Source: Tenericutes bacterium HGW-Tenericutes-2
Lineage (GTDB): Bacteria; Bacillota_I; Bacilli_A; Acholeplasmatales; Acholeplasmataceae
Direction of reading: 5' to 3'
DNA: 64,000 nucleotides
NCBI GenBank assembly: GCA_002839095.1
Contig: PGXL01000004.1
Span: forward strand, 104,246 to 168,245
In this document: piece after piece, positions 1 through 8,174 of the stretch
Position numbering within the stretch: the stretch's first letter is position 1
How the letters are laid out: the number at the start of each line of letters is the position of its first letter
Made by a program: the position numbers and the translations under genes
The notes under the pieces: model-generated
The model's input: only the letters and a program-made list of their open reading frames with translations
Told to the model about the DNA's origin: nothing
The model's database searches: none

Positions 1-120
1 CTAATCCACTAAAAGGTGTAAGAACCGTAGGGACTAAGGGAATAGCCTATTGATACGCTGGTGGGTACACCAGTTTGGATAGGAAGCCCCCACTTCTATT
101 AAGTGGTGGGTAGTTCACAG
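1..120 (+). mobile_element. Right end of an IS200/IS605-type element (omega-RNA-like tail)
   Basis: The first 120 bases hold two nested hairpins: a perfect 6 bp stem at 58-73 (CTGGTG/CACCAG, loop GGTA) and a longer stem at 86-110 (CCCCCACTT against AAGTGGTGGG with one bulge), followed by TAGTTCAC. This arrangement is typical of the 3' end of tnpB genes and their guide (omega) RNA at the right end of IS200/IS605 elements in Firmicutes. The tnpB body would lie left of the window, so only the terminus is seen. No open frame of note covers the segment. The family call rests on memory of the hairpin style, so it is moderate. A different structured RNA cannot be excluded. Confidence 0.5.
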
Positions 121-147
121 ATAATATCTTTATATTATTATTAAACG

Positions 148-156
148 TGATATAAT
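148..156 (+). promoter_or_regulatory. Extended -10 promoter of gdpP-rplI
   Basis: TGATATAAT forms an extended -10 element (TGnTATAAT) 21 bases before the GTG start at 178. No convincing -35 is seen, which is usual for extended -10 promoters. The Shine-Dalgarno-like AGGTGAG lies just before the GTG. Confidence 0.55.
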
Positions 157-177
157 ATTTTTAAAGTAGGTGAGCTC

Positions 178-2613
178 GTGAAACGATGGCTTTTTCTCAT
201 CATTGCGTCTGTCATATTCATTGTCAGCGTAATTTTATACACACCTTATTTCAACTTTGAATCGGGAGCACAGTTTTTCCTTTTACTTCTCATGCTATCT
301 GGCATGATTTTAGTCTTTGCTGCATTTTACATCTCACTGAACTATCAAGCAAGACAAAAGGTAAAAACACTTCAAAACAGATTGTCGATGTGGACAAAGT
401 TGTCCTATCACGTCAATCAGGTTGGCGATGAAGTCTTTAATGAATTACCTATAGGAATTATTGCACTAGATGATGAGTTTGAAATTAAATGGGCAAATCC
501 GCATGCAAAAGCAATTTTTGATGCAAAAATTGCCGGAAAGAATTTAAAGGATGTTCATCCACAACTGCATTTATCAGCAATGCAAAACAAGATCAATTTT
601 ACAATTCAAATTAAAAATGATACCTATGACGTCATATACCGCTCTGAATATAAGTTTTTCTATATATTCAATGTGACGGAAAGAGAACAGGTTAAACAAA
701 AATATTTAGACCAAATTCCTGCATTAGGAATCGTCTATTTAGATAATTTAGATGAAGCAATAGGATCTATGGATGTTTCAGAACAATCCTCACTTAAGGG
801 TGAGTATTTAGCTGCAATTGCTGACTGGGCAAATAAGTATGATGGATTTTTAAAGCCATATGCAGATGAAAGACTAGTCGTTCTTTTATATCGTAAGCAA
901 CTGAATTTAATGATTCAAGATAAATTTGATATCCTAGATAAAATTAGATCCATTTCAACTGCAAACCAGGTGAGAGTATCTATTTCAATGGGTGTAGCTT
1001 CATGGGATGTCGATTATGAAGAATTAGGTATATACGCACAAAACGCCGTTGAACTCGCTGAAAAGCGTGGTGGTGACCAGGTCGTTGTGAATATCCAAGA
1101 TCAAAAGATTGCATATTTCGGTGCTAAAAATGATGCTGCTGCGAAGAGCTCACGTGTAGGGGTCAGAATTAACGCTCAAACAATTAAAGACTTTACTGAT
1201 AAAGCGTCTAACATATTTGTAATGGGACACAATCAAGCAGATTTAGATGCATTTGGTTCGATGATTGCTGTATACCATATGGCAAAGGTTAGTAAAAAAC
1301 CTGTATATATGGTAGTCGATGAAGCGAAATTAGATAATACAGTGATTAAGGTTTACGAGCTTCTAAAAGAAAAAATGCCTAACTTTACTGAAAATGTAGT
1401 TACATCTGATGTAGCAATCACACAAGTCAACGAAGAAAGTTTATTAATCGTTGTTGACTCTCAGTCACCAAAGATTGTTATGTCACAGGAATTACTGAAA
1501 AAAGTAAATAAGCTTATTGTTATCGATCACCATCGAGTTGGTGAGGATACATTTGATTCCATATTTAGTTTCATTGAACCATACGCATCCTCAACGATAG
1601 AATTAGTTATGGAGCTTTTAAATTTCTATAATACAGAGGAAGTTATTAAAATATCACCATTTGAAGCGACCATCATGTATGGTGGGTTAGTGGTAGATAC
1701 CAATAACTTCAGCTATCGTACAGGTTCAAGAACCTTTGAAGTGGCATCCAAATTAAAAGATTTAGGTGCTGATATTACGGATGTCAAATTATGGCTACGT
1801 AGAGATTTAATGCGTACGCTAGAAATTAATAAATTATTAGGAAACGTCGAAATATTTTTAGACCGTTTCGCATTTGTTGTGACATCAGACATTTATGATG
1901 ATAGAATACTGCTTGCACAGGTTGCAGAAGCATTACTTCAAATCAATGGTATTGATGCTGCATTTATGATTTCAAGAATGGGAAATGACAAGGTAGGTAT
2001 ATCTGCTAGATCCTATCAACAAGTTAACGTACAGATTTTGATGGAGGCTTTCGGTGGTGGTGGGCATTTAAATAGTGCTGCAGCTCAAATCGAGAATCAA
2101 TCATTATCTGAGGTATATAATCAATTAAAAACATACTTAGAGCTAGAGTATGGTGGAGGAGGAGAACTCGTGAAAGTTATTTTATTAGAGGATGTTAAAG
2201 GCAAAGGTAAGAAAGATGATGTGATTGAGGTTGCATCAGGGTTCGGTCAATTCTTAGTTACACAAAAGAAGGCAATGTTAGCTACGGATGAAAACATGAC
2301 AGCATTAAACAAAGCGAAGGAAGAAGCGTTTTTATCTCAACAACGTCATATCGATTTAATGAAGAAATTAAAATCAGAGATTGACAATAAGAAAGTGACA
2401 TTAGGTATTCAAATTGGTCAAGATGGTAAGCTATTCGGTAGTGTAACAACAAAACAAATTGTTGAAGCATTCGAAGATGCACATCATATCTTAATCGATA
2501 AGAAAAAAGTAGAATTATCGAGTGATATCAATTCTGTAGGTATTTACACCGCTACAGTATCCTTACACAAAGACATTAAAGCACTATTTGAAGTCCATAT
2601 CGTTGAAAAGTAG
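178..2613 (+). CDS. gdpP: GdpP-type cyclic-di-AMP phosphodiesterase fused to ribosomal protein L9
   Basis: The 811-residue frame has two products in line. Residues 1-55 carry two membrane segments. About 60-150 is a PAS-like region and about 170-305 a degenerate GGDEF. The DHH phosphoesterase follows (NQADLDA near 352, IDHHR near 447) with DHHA1 (GGGGH near 625). GdpP hydrolyses cyclic di-AMP at the membrane. Residues 665-811 are a complete ribosomal protein L9 of 147 residues. In Bacillus gdpP, rplI and dnaB are consecutive separate genes; here the first two share a frame with no stop. The start is GTG 178 behind AGGTGAG; the next possible start, ATG 184, is two codons later. A strong internal ribosome-binding site lies at the junction, so L9 may also be made separately. 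Confidence 0.9.
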   Translation: MKRWLFLIIASVIFIVSVILYTPYFNFESGAQFFLLLLMLSGMILVFAAFYISLNYQARQKVKTLQNRLSMWTKLSYHVNQVGDEVFNELPIGIIALDDEFEIKWANPHAKAIFDAKIAGKNLKDVHPQLHLSAMQNKINFTIQIKNDTYDVIYRSEYKFFYIFNVTEREQVKQKYLDQIPALGIVYLDNLDEAIGSMDVSEQSSLKGEYLAAIADWANKYDGFLKPYADERLVVLLYRKQLNLMIQDKFDILDKIRSISTANQVRVSISMGVASWDVDYEELGIYAQNAVELAEKRGGDQVVVNIQDQKIAYFGAKNDAAAKSSRVGVRINAQTIKDFTDKASNIFVMGHNQADLDAFGSMIAVYHMAKVSKKPVYMVVDEAKLDNTVIKVYELLKEKMPNFTENVVTSDVAITQVNEESLLIVVDSQSPKIVMSQELLKKVNKLIVIDHHRVGEDTFDSIFSFIEPYASSTIELVMELLNFYNTEEVIKISPFEATIMYGGLVVDTNNFSYRTGSRTFEVASKLKDLGADITDVKLWLRRDLMRTLEINKLLGNVEIFLDRFAFVVTSDIYDDRILLAQVAEALLQINGIDAAFMISRMGNDKVGISARSYQQVNVQILMEAFGGGGHLNSAAAQIENQSLSEVYNQLKTYLELEYGGGGELVKVILLEDVKGKGKKDDVIEVASGFGQFLVTQKKAMLATDENMTALNKAKEEAFLSQQRHIDLMKKLKSEIDNKKVTLGIQIGQDGKLFGSVTTKQIVEAFEDAHHILIDKKKVELSSDINSVGIYTATVSLHKDIKALFEVHIVEK
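2170..2613 (+). CDS. rplI: Ribosomal protein L9, likely internal translation start within the gdpP fusion
   Basis: The GTG at 2170 begins the sequence VKVILLEDVKGKGKKDD, the canonical N-terminus of L9, and runs to the shared stop at 2613 (147 residues, normal L9 length). It is preceded by GGAGGAGGAG at 2155-2164, five bases before the GTG. That is a near-ideal Shine-Dalgarno sequence which in the longer frame only encodes a GGGGE linker. I infer that free L9 is produced by internal initiation, because a membrane-anchored ribosomal protein would be hard to assemble. Whether the long form is also made cannot be told from sequence. Confidence 0.7.
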   Translation: MKVILLEDVKGKGKKDDVIEVASGFGQFLVTQKKAMLATDENMTALNKAKEEAFLSQQRHIDLMKKLKSEIDNKKVTLGIQIGQDGKLFGSVTTKQIVEAFEDAHHILIDKKKVELSSDINSVGIYTATVSLHKDIKALFEVHIVEK

Positions 2614-2623
2614 GTATTAGATC

Positions 2624-3976
2624 ATGGCGAAAAGCTTACCGCATCATCATGAAGCTGAACAATCCGTTTTAGGTACTATATTTTTAGATCCTAAAGAAAT
2701 TGTTTCAGTGGTTGACCAACTGAATAATGAAGACTTCTTTGAACAAGCGCATCAATTAATTTTTGAAGCAATGAAGGAGTTACATAACAATACGATGAAA
2801 ATCGATTATACTTCAGTCGCAGCTAAGCTTGAAGAAGGTCAAAACCTTCAAAAGGCTGGTGGGATGAAGTATCTTTTAGCGTTATCTGAAACGGTTCCTT
2901 CAACCAAGCATTTAGAAACCTATGTAGAGCTTGTTAGAGATGGATCCATGAAGCGTCAGGTCATTCAGCTCGCATCTGAAATATTAGAAACTGGATATTC
3001 CGGAGATATGGATGCAAATGAATATTTAACGTTAGCGGAAGAAAGTATTTTCGCACTCGCACAAAAAAGAAAAACCTCTGAGTTTTCTGAGCTTGCTGAT
3101 GTTATTAGAGAAGTTAAAGAAAAAACAGAGAAGAATAGAGATAAAAAAGGTGGTATTACCGGTCTAAGAACTGGATTTTCAAACCTTGACCAGCTTACAG
3201 CTGGACTTCAGCCAGAGGAATTAATTATTCTAGCAGCGCGTCCTTCAATGGGTAAATCCGCATTCGCAATGAATTTAGCGTTAAATGTTGCTAAACGTAA
3301 TAAGGATGGACAAGCAGGAGTTGCTATATTCTCTTTGGAAATGAGTAACGAGCAGCTTGCTGCACGTATGCTATCCTCAGAATCTAATATTGAAAATAAT
3401 AAGATTAAAACAGGGCATTTAACATCTAGAGAGTGGCAATTCCTTGAAGGTGGGATGCAGTCTTTATCTAAGTTACATATCTCATTTGATGATTCAGCAG
3501 CAGTCAGTGTTGCAGATATAAGAGCAAAATGTAGAAAGCTTTCTCAAGAAGGAAAACTTGATTTCGTAGTCATTGACTACCTTCAATTAATTAAGGGTGA
3601 CGATAGATCCGGAAATAGACAAGAAGAAGTAGCAAAGATTTCTAGATCTTTAAAGCAAATGGCAAGAGAATTGAAGATTCCTATCTTAGCACTATCTCAG
3701 TTATCCCGTGAAGTTGAGAAGAGAGAAGATAAAAGACCAGTGTTAGCTGATCTTCGTGAATCTGGTTCGATTGAACAGGATGCCGATATCGTAATGTTCT
3801 TATATAGAAATGATTATTACGTTCATAATCCAGAAAATAAGACTGGTGAAGTTGAACTATCAATAGCGAAAAACCGTCAAGGTATGGCAGGTATTCGTTT
3901 AGGATTTAGATTTGATACTGAATTCTCTAGATTTACTGCTCAATCTGATCGTGATGACGATACGATAAAAGACTAA
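2624..3976 (+). CDS. dnaB: Replicative DNA helicase DnaB
   Basis: This is a 450-residue RecA-fold hexameric helicase that unwinds the fork. The N-terminal DnaB domain begins with the typical PHHHEAEQSVLG. The ATPase domain has Walker A (RPSMGKSAF, about residues 205-213), a Walker B-like segment (DFVVIDYLQLI, about 312) and the helicase motif LADLRESGSIEQDAD. Length and order match the family, and no intein is present. It lies 10 bases after the rplI stop with AGTAGGT before its ATG, as in the Bacillus yybT-rplI-dnaC cluster, and is followed by a terminator. Confidence 0.97.
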   Translation: MAKSLPHHHEAEQSVLGTIFLDPKEIVSVVDQLNNEDFFEQAHQLIFEAMKELHNNTMKIDYTSVAAKLEEGQNLQKAGGMKYLLALSETVPSTKHLETYVELVRDGSMKRQVIQLASEILETGYSGDMDANEYLTLAEESIFALAQKRKTSEFSELADVIREVKEKTEKNRDKKGGITGLRTGFSNLDQLTAGLQPEELIILAARPSMGKSAFAMNLALNVAKRNKDGQAGVAIFSLEMSNEQLAARMLSSESNIENNKIKTGHLTSREWQFLEGGMQSLSKLHISFDDSAAVSVADIRAKCRKLSQEGKLDFVVIDYLQLIKGDDRSGNRQEEVAKISRSLKQMARELKIPILALSQLSREVEKREDKRPVLADLRESGSIEQDADIVMFLYRNDYYVHNPENKTGEVELSIAKNRQGMAGIRLGFRFDTEFSRFTAQSDRDDDTIKD

Positions 3977-3987
3977 TTAAATCAAAA

Positions 3988-4026
3988 AAGTGCTCTCATT
4001 CACATGTGAAAGGAAGCATTTTTTTT
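3988..4026 (+). terminator. Terminator after dnaB
   Basis: An imperfect hairpin pairs AGTGCT...TTCAC with GTGAA...AGCATT around the CACATGTG centre and runs directly into a T-tract at 4019-4026. Confidence 0.75.
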
Positions 4027-4105
4027 GTTTTTGTGAATTAAGAAATATAAAAACATACGAAAACTTTAAAATAATAGTTGTTTCTTTGTATTTTTTATAG
4101 TATTA

Positions 4106-4182
4106 GGACATATACGCTCTGTTCAACTATGAAATCAAAATGATAGAATACAAGTAACAAACAAGGTAGAAAATCGATGGGG
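4106..4182 (+). promoter_or_regulatory. Shared accessory promoter block, copy A
   Basis: GGACATATACGC at 4106-4117 is followed by TGTTCA (4120-4125, -35-like), an 18 bp spacer, TAGAAT (4144-4149, -10) and CGATGGGGG at 4175. The same layout recurs at 40347 and 47272 with the same spacings. Here it drives the 5'-truncated Rhs gene. The ATG at 4188 after the CGATGGGGG opens only a 10-codon frame, because the original N-terminus has been deleted. Confidence 0.65.
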
Positions 4183-4204
4183 GATACATGCTTTCCAATC
4201 TAGA

Positions 4205-5563
4205 TTGGTATGGAAATTAAACACTTGGAAGGATCAATTAACGAAAATAGAATACTATGTTAATGGAACACTGAGTTATACACAAACTCTTTCCTATGAT
4301 TCAAGTGGAAATGTAACTTCAATCCTAGACACTCGCTCAAGCTATTTGACTATTAACTTTGAATGGAATGGAAGGGATTTGACTAGAAGACAACAATACT
4401 CCTCTATAACTCAAATGAAATATGATGATCAAGGCATAAGAACCTATAAAAATTCAGGAGGAGTTACAACTACATATACATTAAATGGATATCTAGTTCT
4501 TCTTGAGAAGATAGGAACTATCACAATTTATTACACTTATGATCAACAAGGTGCATTACTCAGTATGAACTACAATGGCACAGAGTTTTTCTATATTACA
4601 AATTTACAGGGTGATATCATAGAAATGGTAGACATCAATGGCAATACTGTGGTTAAATATAGATATGATGCATGGGGGAATATCATCTATTCATGGTATG
4701 ATACCGGATTAGGATACAATTTAGCAACAATCAATCCATATCGATATCGCGGATATCGTTATGATAATGATTTAAAGCTTTATTATTTACAGTCAAGATA
4801 TTATGATCCTTCAATTGGGAGATTCATTAATGCGGACTCTGTGAATTATTTAGATCCTAGTGGATATACAGGATTGAACTTATATGCTTATTGTGGAAAC
4901 AATCCAGTCATGTTTACAGACAGCACTGGACATGCACGTGAATACTGGTATATTGCAGTAGGCTTAGTTGCTGTATTAGCAATTGCAACTGTGATTACAT
5001 GTGGTGGTGCTGGAGTTGCTTTTGCTGCGATTGGATATGCTTCCCAGGGAATCACATTGGTTGGATTATCTACCACTGCAACTGTGTTTGCATACGCAAC
5101 TGCTGGATCAGCAGGAGCTCTTGCTGCAGTAGGAATGTTTTCTGCAATGTCATCTTCATCAATCGAAGAGTTTGATGATTCTGGTGGTATTGCCCTAGCA
5201 ATGACTGCTACTGGCGGCCTTGTAGGTGGTTATATTGGATATCTTGCAACAAGACCAAGCTTTTATAGAGCAATGTCAGCTGCAGAGGTTCAAGCAGTTA
5301 AAGATAGTGGATATTTGCGTGGAGGTAAAGAGGGACAGACATTCTTCACCAATACACCGTATTATTCCTCCGGGACTGCTCAATCTCATTTATCGTTGCC
5401 TACATCACCTGATTATATGATGCAGTTTAGAATATCAAATAATCCAAATATTTATGGACCTCAAACTGTTAGATCTATATATGGATATAATGGCGGTGGA
5501 GTCGAGTTCTATACGTATGATCGCGTTAAAGTCATTATCGAGAGTATCTGGAGATTGAAGTAA
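4205..5563 (+). CDS. 5'-truncated Rhs/YD-repeat protein with toxin tip (orphan Rhs-CT module 1)
   Basis: The frame opens without a normal start (TTG 4205; it is open upstream to at least 4142). Residues 1-150 carry YD repeats. The Rhs core follows (YDAWGNI, RYRGYRYD, LQSRYYDPSIGRFINAD, YAYCGNNPVMFTD). A glycine/alanine-rich hydrophobic stretch comes next (about 255-350), then a ~100-residue tip with YRAMSAAEVQAV, REGQ-like GGKEGQTFF, and GGGVEFYTYDRV. Such tips are the variable toxins of polymorphic toxin systems. The YRAMS...GGGVEF style resembles ADP-ribosyltransferase-like or TreTu-type tips, but I cannot assign it firmly. The protein lacks the secretion signal and N-terminal shell of the intact homologue at 47358, so it is probably a silent donor or remnant. 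A presumed immunity gene follows 14 bases later. Confidence 0.8.
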   Translation: MVWKLNTWKDQLTKIEYYVNGTLSYTQTLSYDSSGNVTSILDTRSSYLTINFEWNGRDLTRRQQYSSITQMKYDDQGIRTYKNSGGVTTTYTLNGYLVLLEKIGTITIYYTYDQQGALLSMNYNGTEFFYITNLQGDIIEMVDINGNTVVKYRYDAWGNIIYSWYDTGLGYNLATINPYRYRGYRYDNDLKLYYLQSRYYDPSIGRFINADSVNYLDPSGYTGLNLYAYCGNNPVMFTDSTGHAREYWYIAVGLVAVLAIATVITCGGAGVAFAAIGYASQGITLVGLSTTATVFAYATAGSAGALAAVGMFSAMSSSSIEEFDDSGGIALAMTATGGLVGGYIGYLATRPSFYRAMSAAEVQAVKDSGYLRGGKEGQTFFTNTPYYSSGTAQSHLSLPTSPDYMMQFRISNNPNIYGPQTVRSIYGYNGGGVEFYTYDRVKVIIESIWRLK

Positions 5564-5577
5564 AGGAAGGTATTTAA

Positions 5578-5877
5578 ATGAGAACACCAAAAATTATAAT
5601 CTCAGAACCATGGGATTTTATAAATCCAAGAACTAATGATAATTCAATGACCTTTTCACACAAAAAACAGGTTGAATACAAAGGCACAAAAGTTGATCTT
5701 GTTAGATTAGTAAAACCATTTGAATACCTGGGACAACAAGTTGAAATTCTAATTTTGGTACCTAGATATCAAAAAAAGAATAACAAGACATTCAATATAT
5801 TAATCGTTGATGAAGATACATCCGATAACGTAATTGACAATGCAAAATATATGTTTATTGGTTCTCTTGAACCCTAA
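5578..5877 (+). CDS. Small protein, presumed immunity to Rhs module 1
   Basis: A 99-residue soluble protein rich in charged residues, with no recognised domain, signal or membrane segment. AAGGAAGG sits before its ATG, and it follows the toxin tip by 14 bases. Its position directly downstream of an Rhs C-terminal toxin is the classic place of the cognate immunity gene. The function is inferred from context only. Confidence 0.55.
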   Translation: MRTPKIIISEPWDFINPRTNDNSMTFSHKKQVEYKGTKVDLVRLVKPFEYLGQQVEILILVPRYQKKNNKTFNILIVDEDTSDNVIDNAKYMFIGSLEP

Positions 5878-5942
5878 TTCAATTACAAAGGTTTTTGACA
5901 AGGACAAATCAAACATGTGAATCGATCACCCCAAATATATAA

Positions 5943-6575
5943 ATGAAGTCAAGAAACCCAGTGCATAAATGTTTATACACTTTCTCAATATTTGTCATGC
6001 TTATGTCTGACTACATTACTCCAGTCATGCATATTGATCTAACTGGGGAATCATTGCTACTTATATTAGGTGCTATATTTATAGGTGGACTGATGGGTGG
6101 AACTGCTTGTTTATTTAGTAAAGCTGATAGTGAAGATCCATGGGGAGCATTCTTTGGAGGCTTTATCAATGGTGCAATAAATACTGCAGGTTTAGCAGCT
6201 GCAATAGCAACAGGTGGTATGTGGGGATTAGCAATAGCAGCTGGAAGTGGATTTGTCGGTGGTTTTTTAGGAAATACTGCCAATCAATTTATATCATATG
6301 ATAATTTTAGTTTTGGATTGGCATTAACAAGCGGAGGTGTATCCGCAGCTTATAATATGATTATCTTTGGTGGTTATATTCTCTCTGGTATAGGTGTATA
6401 CGGAACATGGGGAGAAAGATTTATCCAAGCAATAGTTTCAAGCATATTTTCAGTCGCTGCGCAAGGTTACATCGGTGGTGTTATGATTAATCCAATTAGA
6501 TTTTGGGAGAAAAGAAATAGTTTTTCATCTGTTAAGCAAGACAACGCTGGTATGAATATATTACTATGGAGATAG
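5943..6575 (+). CDS. Orphan Rhs C-terminal module 2 (hydrophobic glycine-rich tip)
   Basis: A 210-residue frame whose first ~25 residues look unrelated. From about residue 27 it reads ITPVMHIDLTGES, matching the NNPVMxxDPTG end of the Rhs core. It then continues into a long glycine-zipper-like hydrophobic region (IFIGGLMGG, GGFINGAINTAGLAAAIATGG) typical of the linker between Rhs core and toxin. The C-terminus (FWEKRNSFSSVKQDN) is short. With no Rhs repeats in front, this looks like a displaced C-terminal cassette left after tip exchange. The Rhs-type junction begins at about 6012. Translation start and expression are uncertain. Confidence 0.6.
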   Translation: MKSRNPVHKCLYTFSIFVMLMSDYITPVMHIDLTGESLLLILGAIFIGGLMGGTACLFSKADSEDPWGAFFGGFINGAINTAGLAAAIATGGMWGLAIAAGSGFVGGFLGNTANQFISYDNFSFGLALTSGGVSAAYNMIIFGGYILSGIGVYGTWGERFIQAIVSSIFSVAAQGYIGGVMINPIRFWEKRNSFSSVKQDNAGMNILLWR

Positions 6576-6579
6576 AAAA

Positions 6580-7035
6580 ATGAAGAAGGTAAAATTCAGA
6601 ATCTTAATATACGTGCCAATATTTACATTTTCACTATTACTTATATCGGTATTTACTTTAATATTGATCTCACCTTACCTAAACAATGATGAATCAATAG
6701 CGGTTAAAATGGCATCAGTTTTTTCTCTTACTATAATTCCATTAACATTATTTATGTATACTTTCTTTACTATGTGGCCAAGTGTGGAGTTTAGTGGAAA
6801 TGGAATAGAGAAAACATTGTTGGGAAAAAAACAAAGGTTTATTTCTTGGGATGATGTATATGAGATAAAAAGAATCAAAACAGGAATTGCAGAGTGGTTG
6901 TTTTTCTCTAAAGTGAGTTTGGAGGGGAAAACAATTGACAAATGCAGAAATAGAAAAGACAACATTTTTATAGTGAGCACCAAAGAAATTGAAGAAGTGA
7001 TTGAACATTTCGCACCTAATAGACTATTGAAATAA
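6580..7035 (+). CDS. Membrane protein, presumed immunity to Rhs module 2
   Basis: A 151-residue protein with two predicted membrane segments (about residues 7-30 and 42-63) and a C-terminal soluble part (VEFSGNGIEKTLLGKKQRFISWDDVYEIKRI) that resembles small bacterial PH-like domains. It starts 4 bases after the preceding stop. A membrane-bound immunity protein would fit a membrane-active toxin, consistent with the hydrophobic module before it, but this is inference from gene order. Confidence 0.5.
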   Translation: MKKVKFRILIYVPIFTFSLLLISVFTLILISPYLNNDESIAVKMASVFSLTIIPLTLFMYTFFTMWPSVEFSGNGIEKTLLGKKQRFISWDDVYEIKRIKTGIAEWLFFSKVSLEGKTIDKCRNRKDNIFIVSTKEIEEVIEHFAPNRLLK

Positions 7036-7116
7036 TTCATTTCAATATTTATTAAGTGTAAAAAACCAACTACATGGATTCATCTCATAAGCTTTTTAAC
7101 TGTAATATACAATAGT

Positions 7117-7707
7117 TGGTATGCAGGACTTGATATTATTGCTTATTGTGGAAACAATCCAGTGATGTACTCTGACCCCAGCGGCAATTTTGCGATATCA
7201 CTAACTGTGCTGGGATTGATTATTGGTGCAGTCGTTGGTGCAGCAGCAGGAGGTATAGTCGCTTACAATATAGCAAAAGATCATGGTGAAGAAGGTTGGG
7301 ATCTTGTTGGATGGACTGTATTAGGTATTTTTGGTGGTGGAATAATAGGTGGTGCCCTTGGTGCTGGTGCAGGGGCACTAGTAACACATTTTACTGGAAT
7401 AACAGGACTATCTGTTACGAAATACAGTATAGCATTCACTCACAAGGTCACAGTATTAGGACATATGCCGGGATATATTGGTGCAGCTAAAGCAACTGGA
7501 TCAGGATATTATTTAATCTCTGAGAAATTATATCAAAGTCTTACCCCTGTAGAAAGATGGGCAAGCAATCTTCAGTATTTGAAAGATGCTCATACATTAG
7601 GAACCCAGTTTGTAGTTGCACCAGATTATGTGGTTCGTGCAGGTGGAACATTATGGCAAGAGATTCAGTATTTAATTGAACAAGGGATAGCTTGGATTTT
7701 TGGGTAA
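7117..7707 (+). CDS. Orphan Rhs C-terminal module 3
   Basis: The Rhs-like frame is readable from about 7117 (WYAGLDIIAYCGNNPVMYSDPSGN), with the first usable start GTG at 7162. The end of the Rhs core is followed by a glycine-zipper hydrophobic linker (GLIIGAVVGAAAGGIVAYNIA; IFGGGIIGGALGAGAGALV) and a tip of about 100 residues (SVTKYSIAFTHKVTVLGHMPGY ... WQEIQYLIEQGIAWIFG). No catalytic motif is recognised in the tip. Like module 2 it lacks all upstream Rhs repeats. The core-end DNA is nearly identical to that of module 1 (TTGTGGAAACAATCCAGT), which marks the exchange point. Confidence 0.65.
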   Translation, partial: WYAGLDIIAYCGNNPVMYSDPSGNFAISLTVLGLIIGAVVGAAAGGIVAYNIAKDHGEEGWDLVGWTVLGIFGGGIIGGALGAGAGALVTHFTGITGLSVTKYSIAFTHKVTVLGHMPGYIGAAKATGSGYYLISEKLYQSLTPVERWASNLQYLKDAHTLGTQFVVAPDYVVRAGGTLWQEIQYLIEQGIAWIFG

Positions 7708-7718
7708 ACATTTAAAGA

Positions 7719-8021
7719 ATGGAAGTTGAAATCGTGAATAAAAAACAAGAAGAAGCTTTGAATGATATTAGCAAACTATTAATGCAAAAAAGAGCAAAAC
7801 TTATCTCATTTGAATATTATGAAAAAATATTCGGAAATATTGTTTTAAAAATTGAGTATCAAAATGAAGATCATCTTTTTGTGACGGATCGAAGCGAAGT
7901 ATATCATAACGGTAAGTTTTTATTTGAATTTAATCAGGCTGGTTATGACTATTACAAAAAAACTTCTAAATCACCTTCTGTCTATTTTCTTATGAAAGCA
8001 ATAGACGAGACATTAAAGTAA
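7719..8021 (+). CDS. Small protein, presumed immunity to Rhs module 3
   Basis: A 100-residue, lysine- and glutamate-rich soluble protein without a recognised domain. It follows module 3 by 11 bases. The start is ATG 7719, or GTG 7734, which has a GGAAG sequence 8 bases before it. The role as immunity protein is inferred only from its place after an Rhs tip. Confidence 0.5.
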   Translation: MEVEIVNKKQEEALNDISKLLMQKRAKLISFEYYEKIFGNIVLKIEYQNEDHLFVTDRSEVYHNGKFLFEFNQAGYDYYKKTSKSPSVYFLMKAIDETLK

Positions 8022-8145
8022 GGTTAGTATTACTAATGAACTTAATGTAGCTATACTAATAGCAACGTTATCGCGGACTAAACTGTTCTAGTGTTAAGTA
8101 TGACCAAACAATATGTGTTTTATGAAGTTAGAATATTTAGACTAA

Positions 8146-8174
8146 GGAGTGTTCAAAAAAACATTCCTTTTTTT
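8146..8174 (+). terminator. Terminator closing the Rhs module array
   Basis: GGAGTGTT at 8146-8153 pairs with AACATTCC at 8160-8167 (one G-U) and is followed by seven T. It lies inside an apparent frame from 8091, which argues that the 5' part of that frame is not coding. Confidence 0.75.

Noticed and set aside
5226..5420. Overlapping plus-strand frame inside Rhs module 1
   Set aside because: Shadow frame of the real coding sequence, without start signals or recognisable protein.
6675..7040. Minus-strand frames opposite the module 2 immunity gene
   Set aside because: Antisense shadows; the plus-strand gene has the proper spacing and operon position.
8091..8174. 5' extension of the small frame ending at 8378
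   Set aside because: It would be translated through a strong intrinsic terminator (8146-8174) and has no ribosome-binding site.
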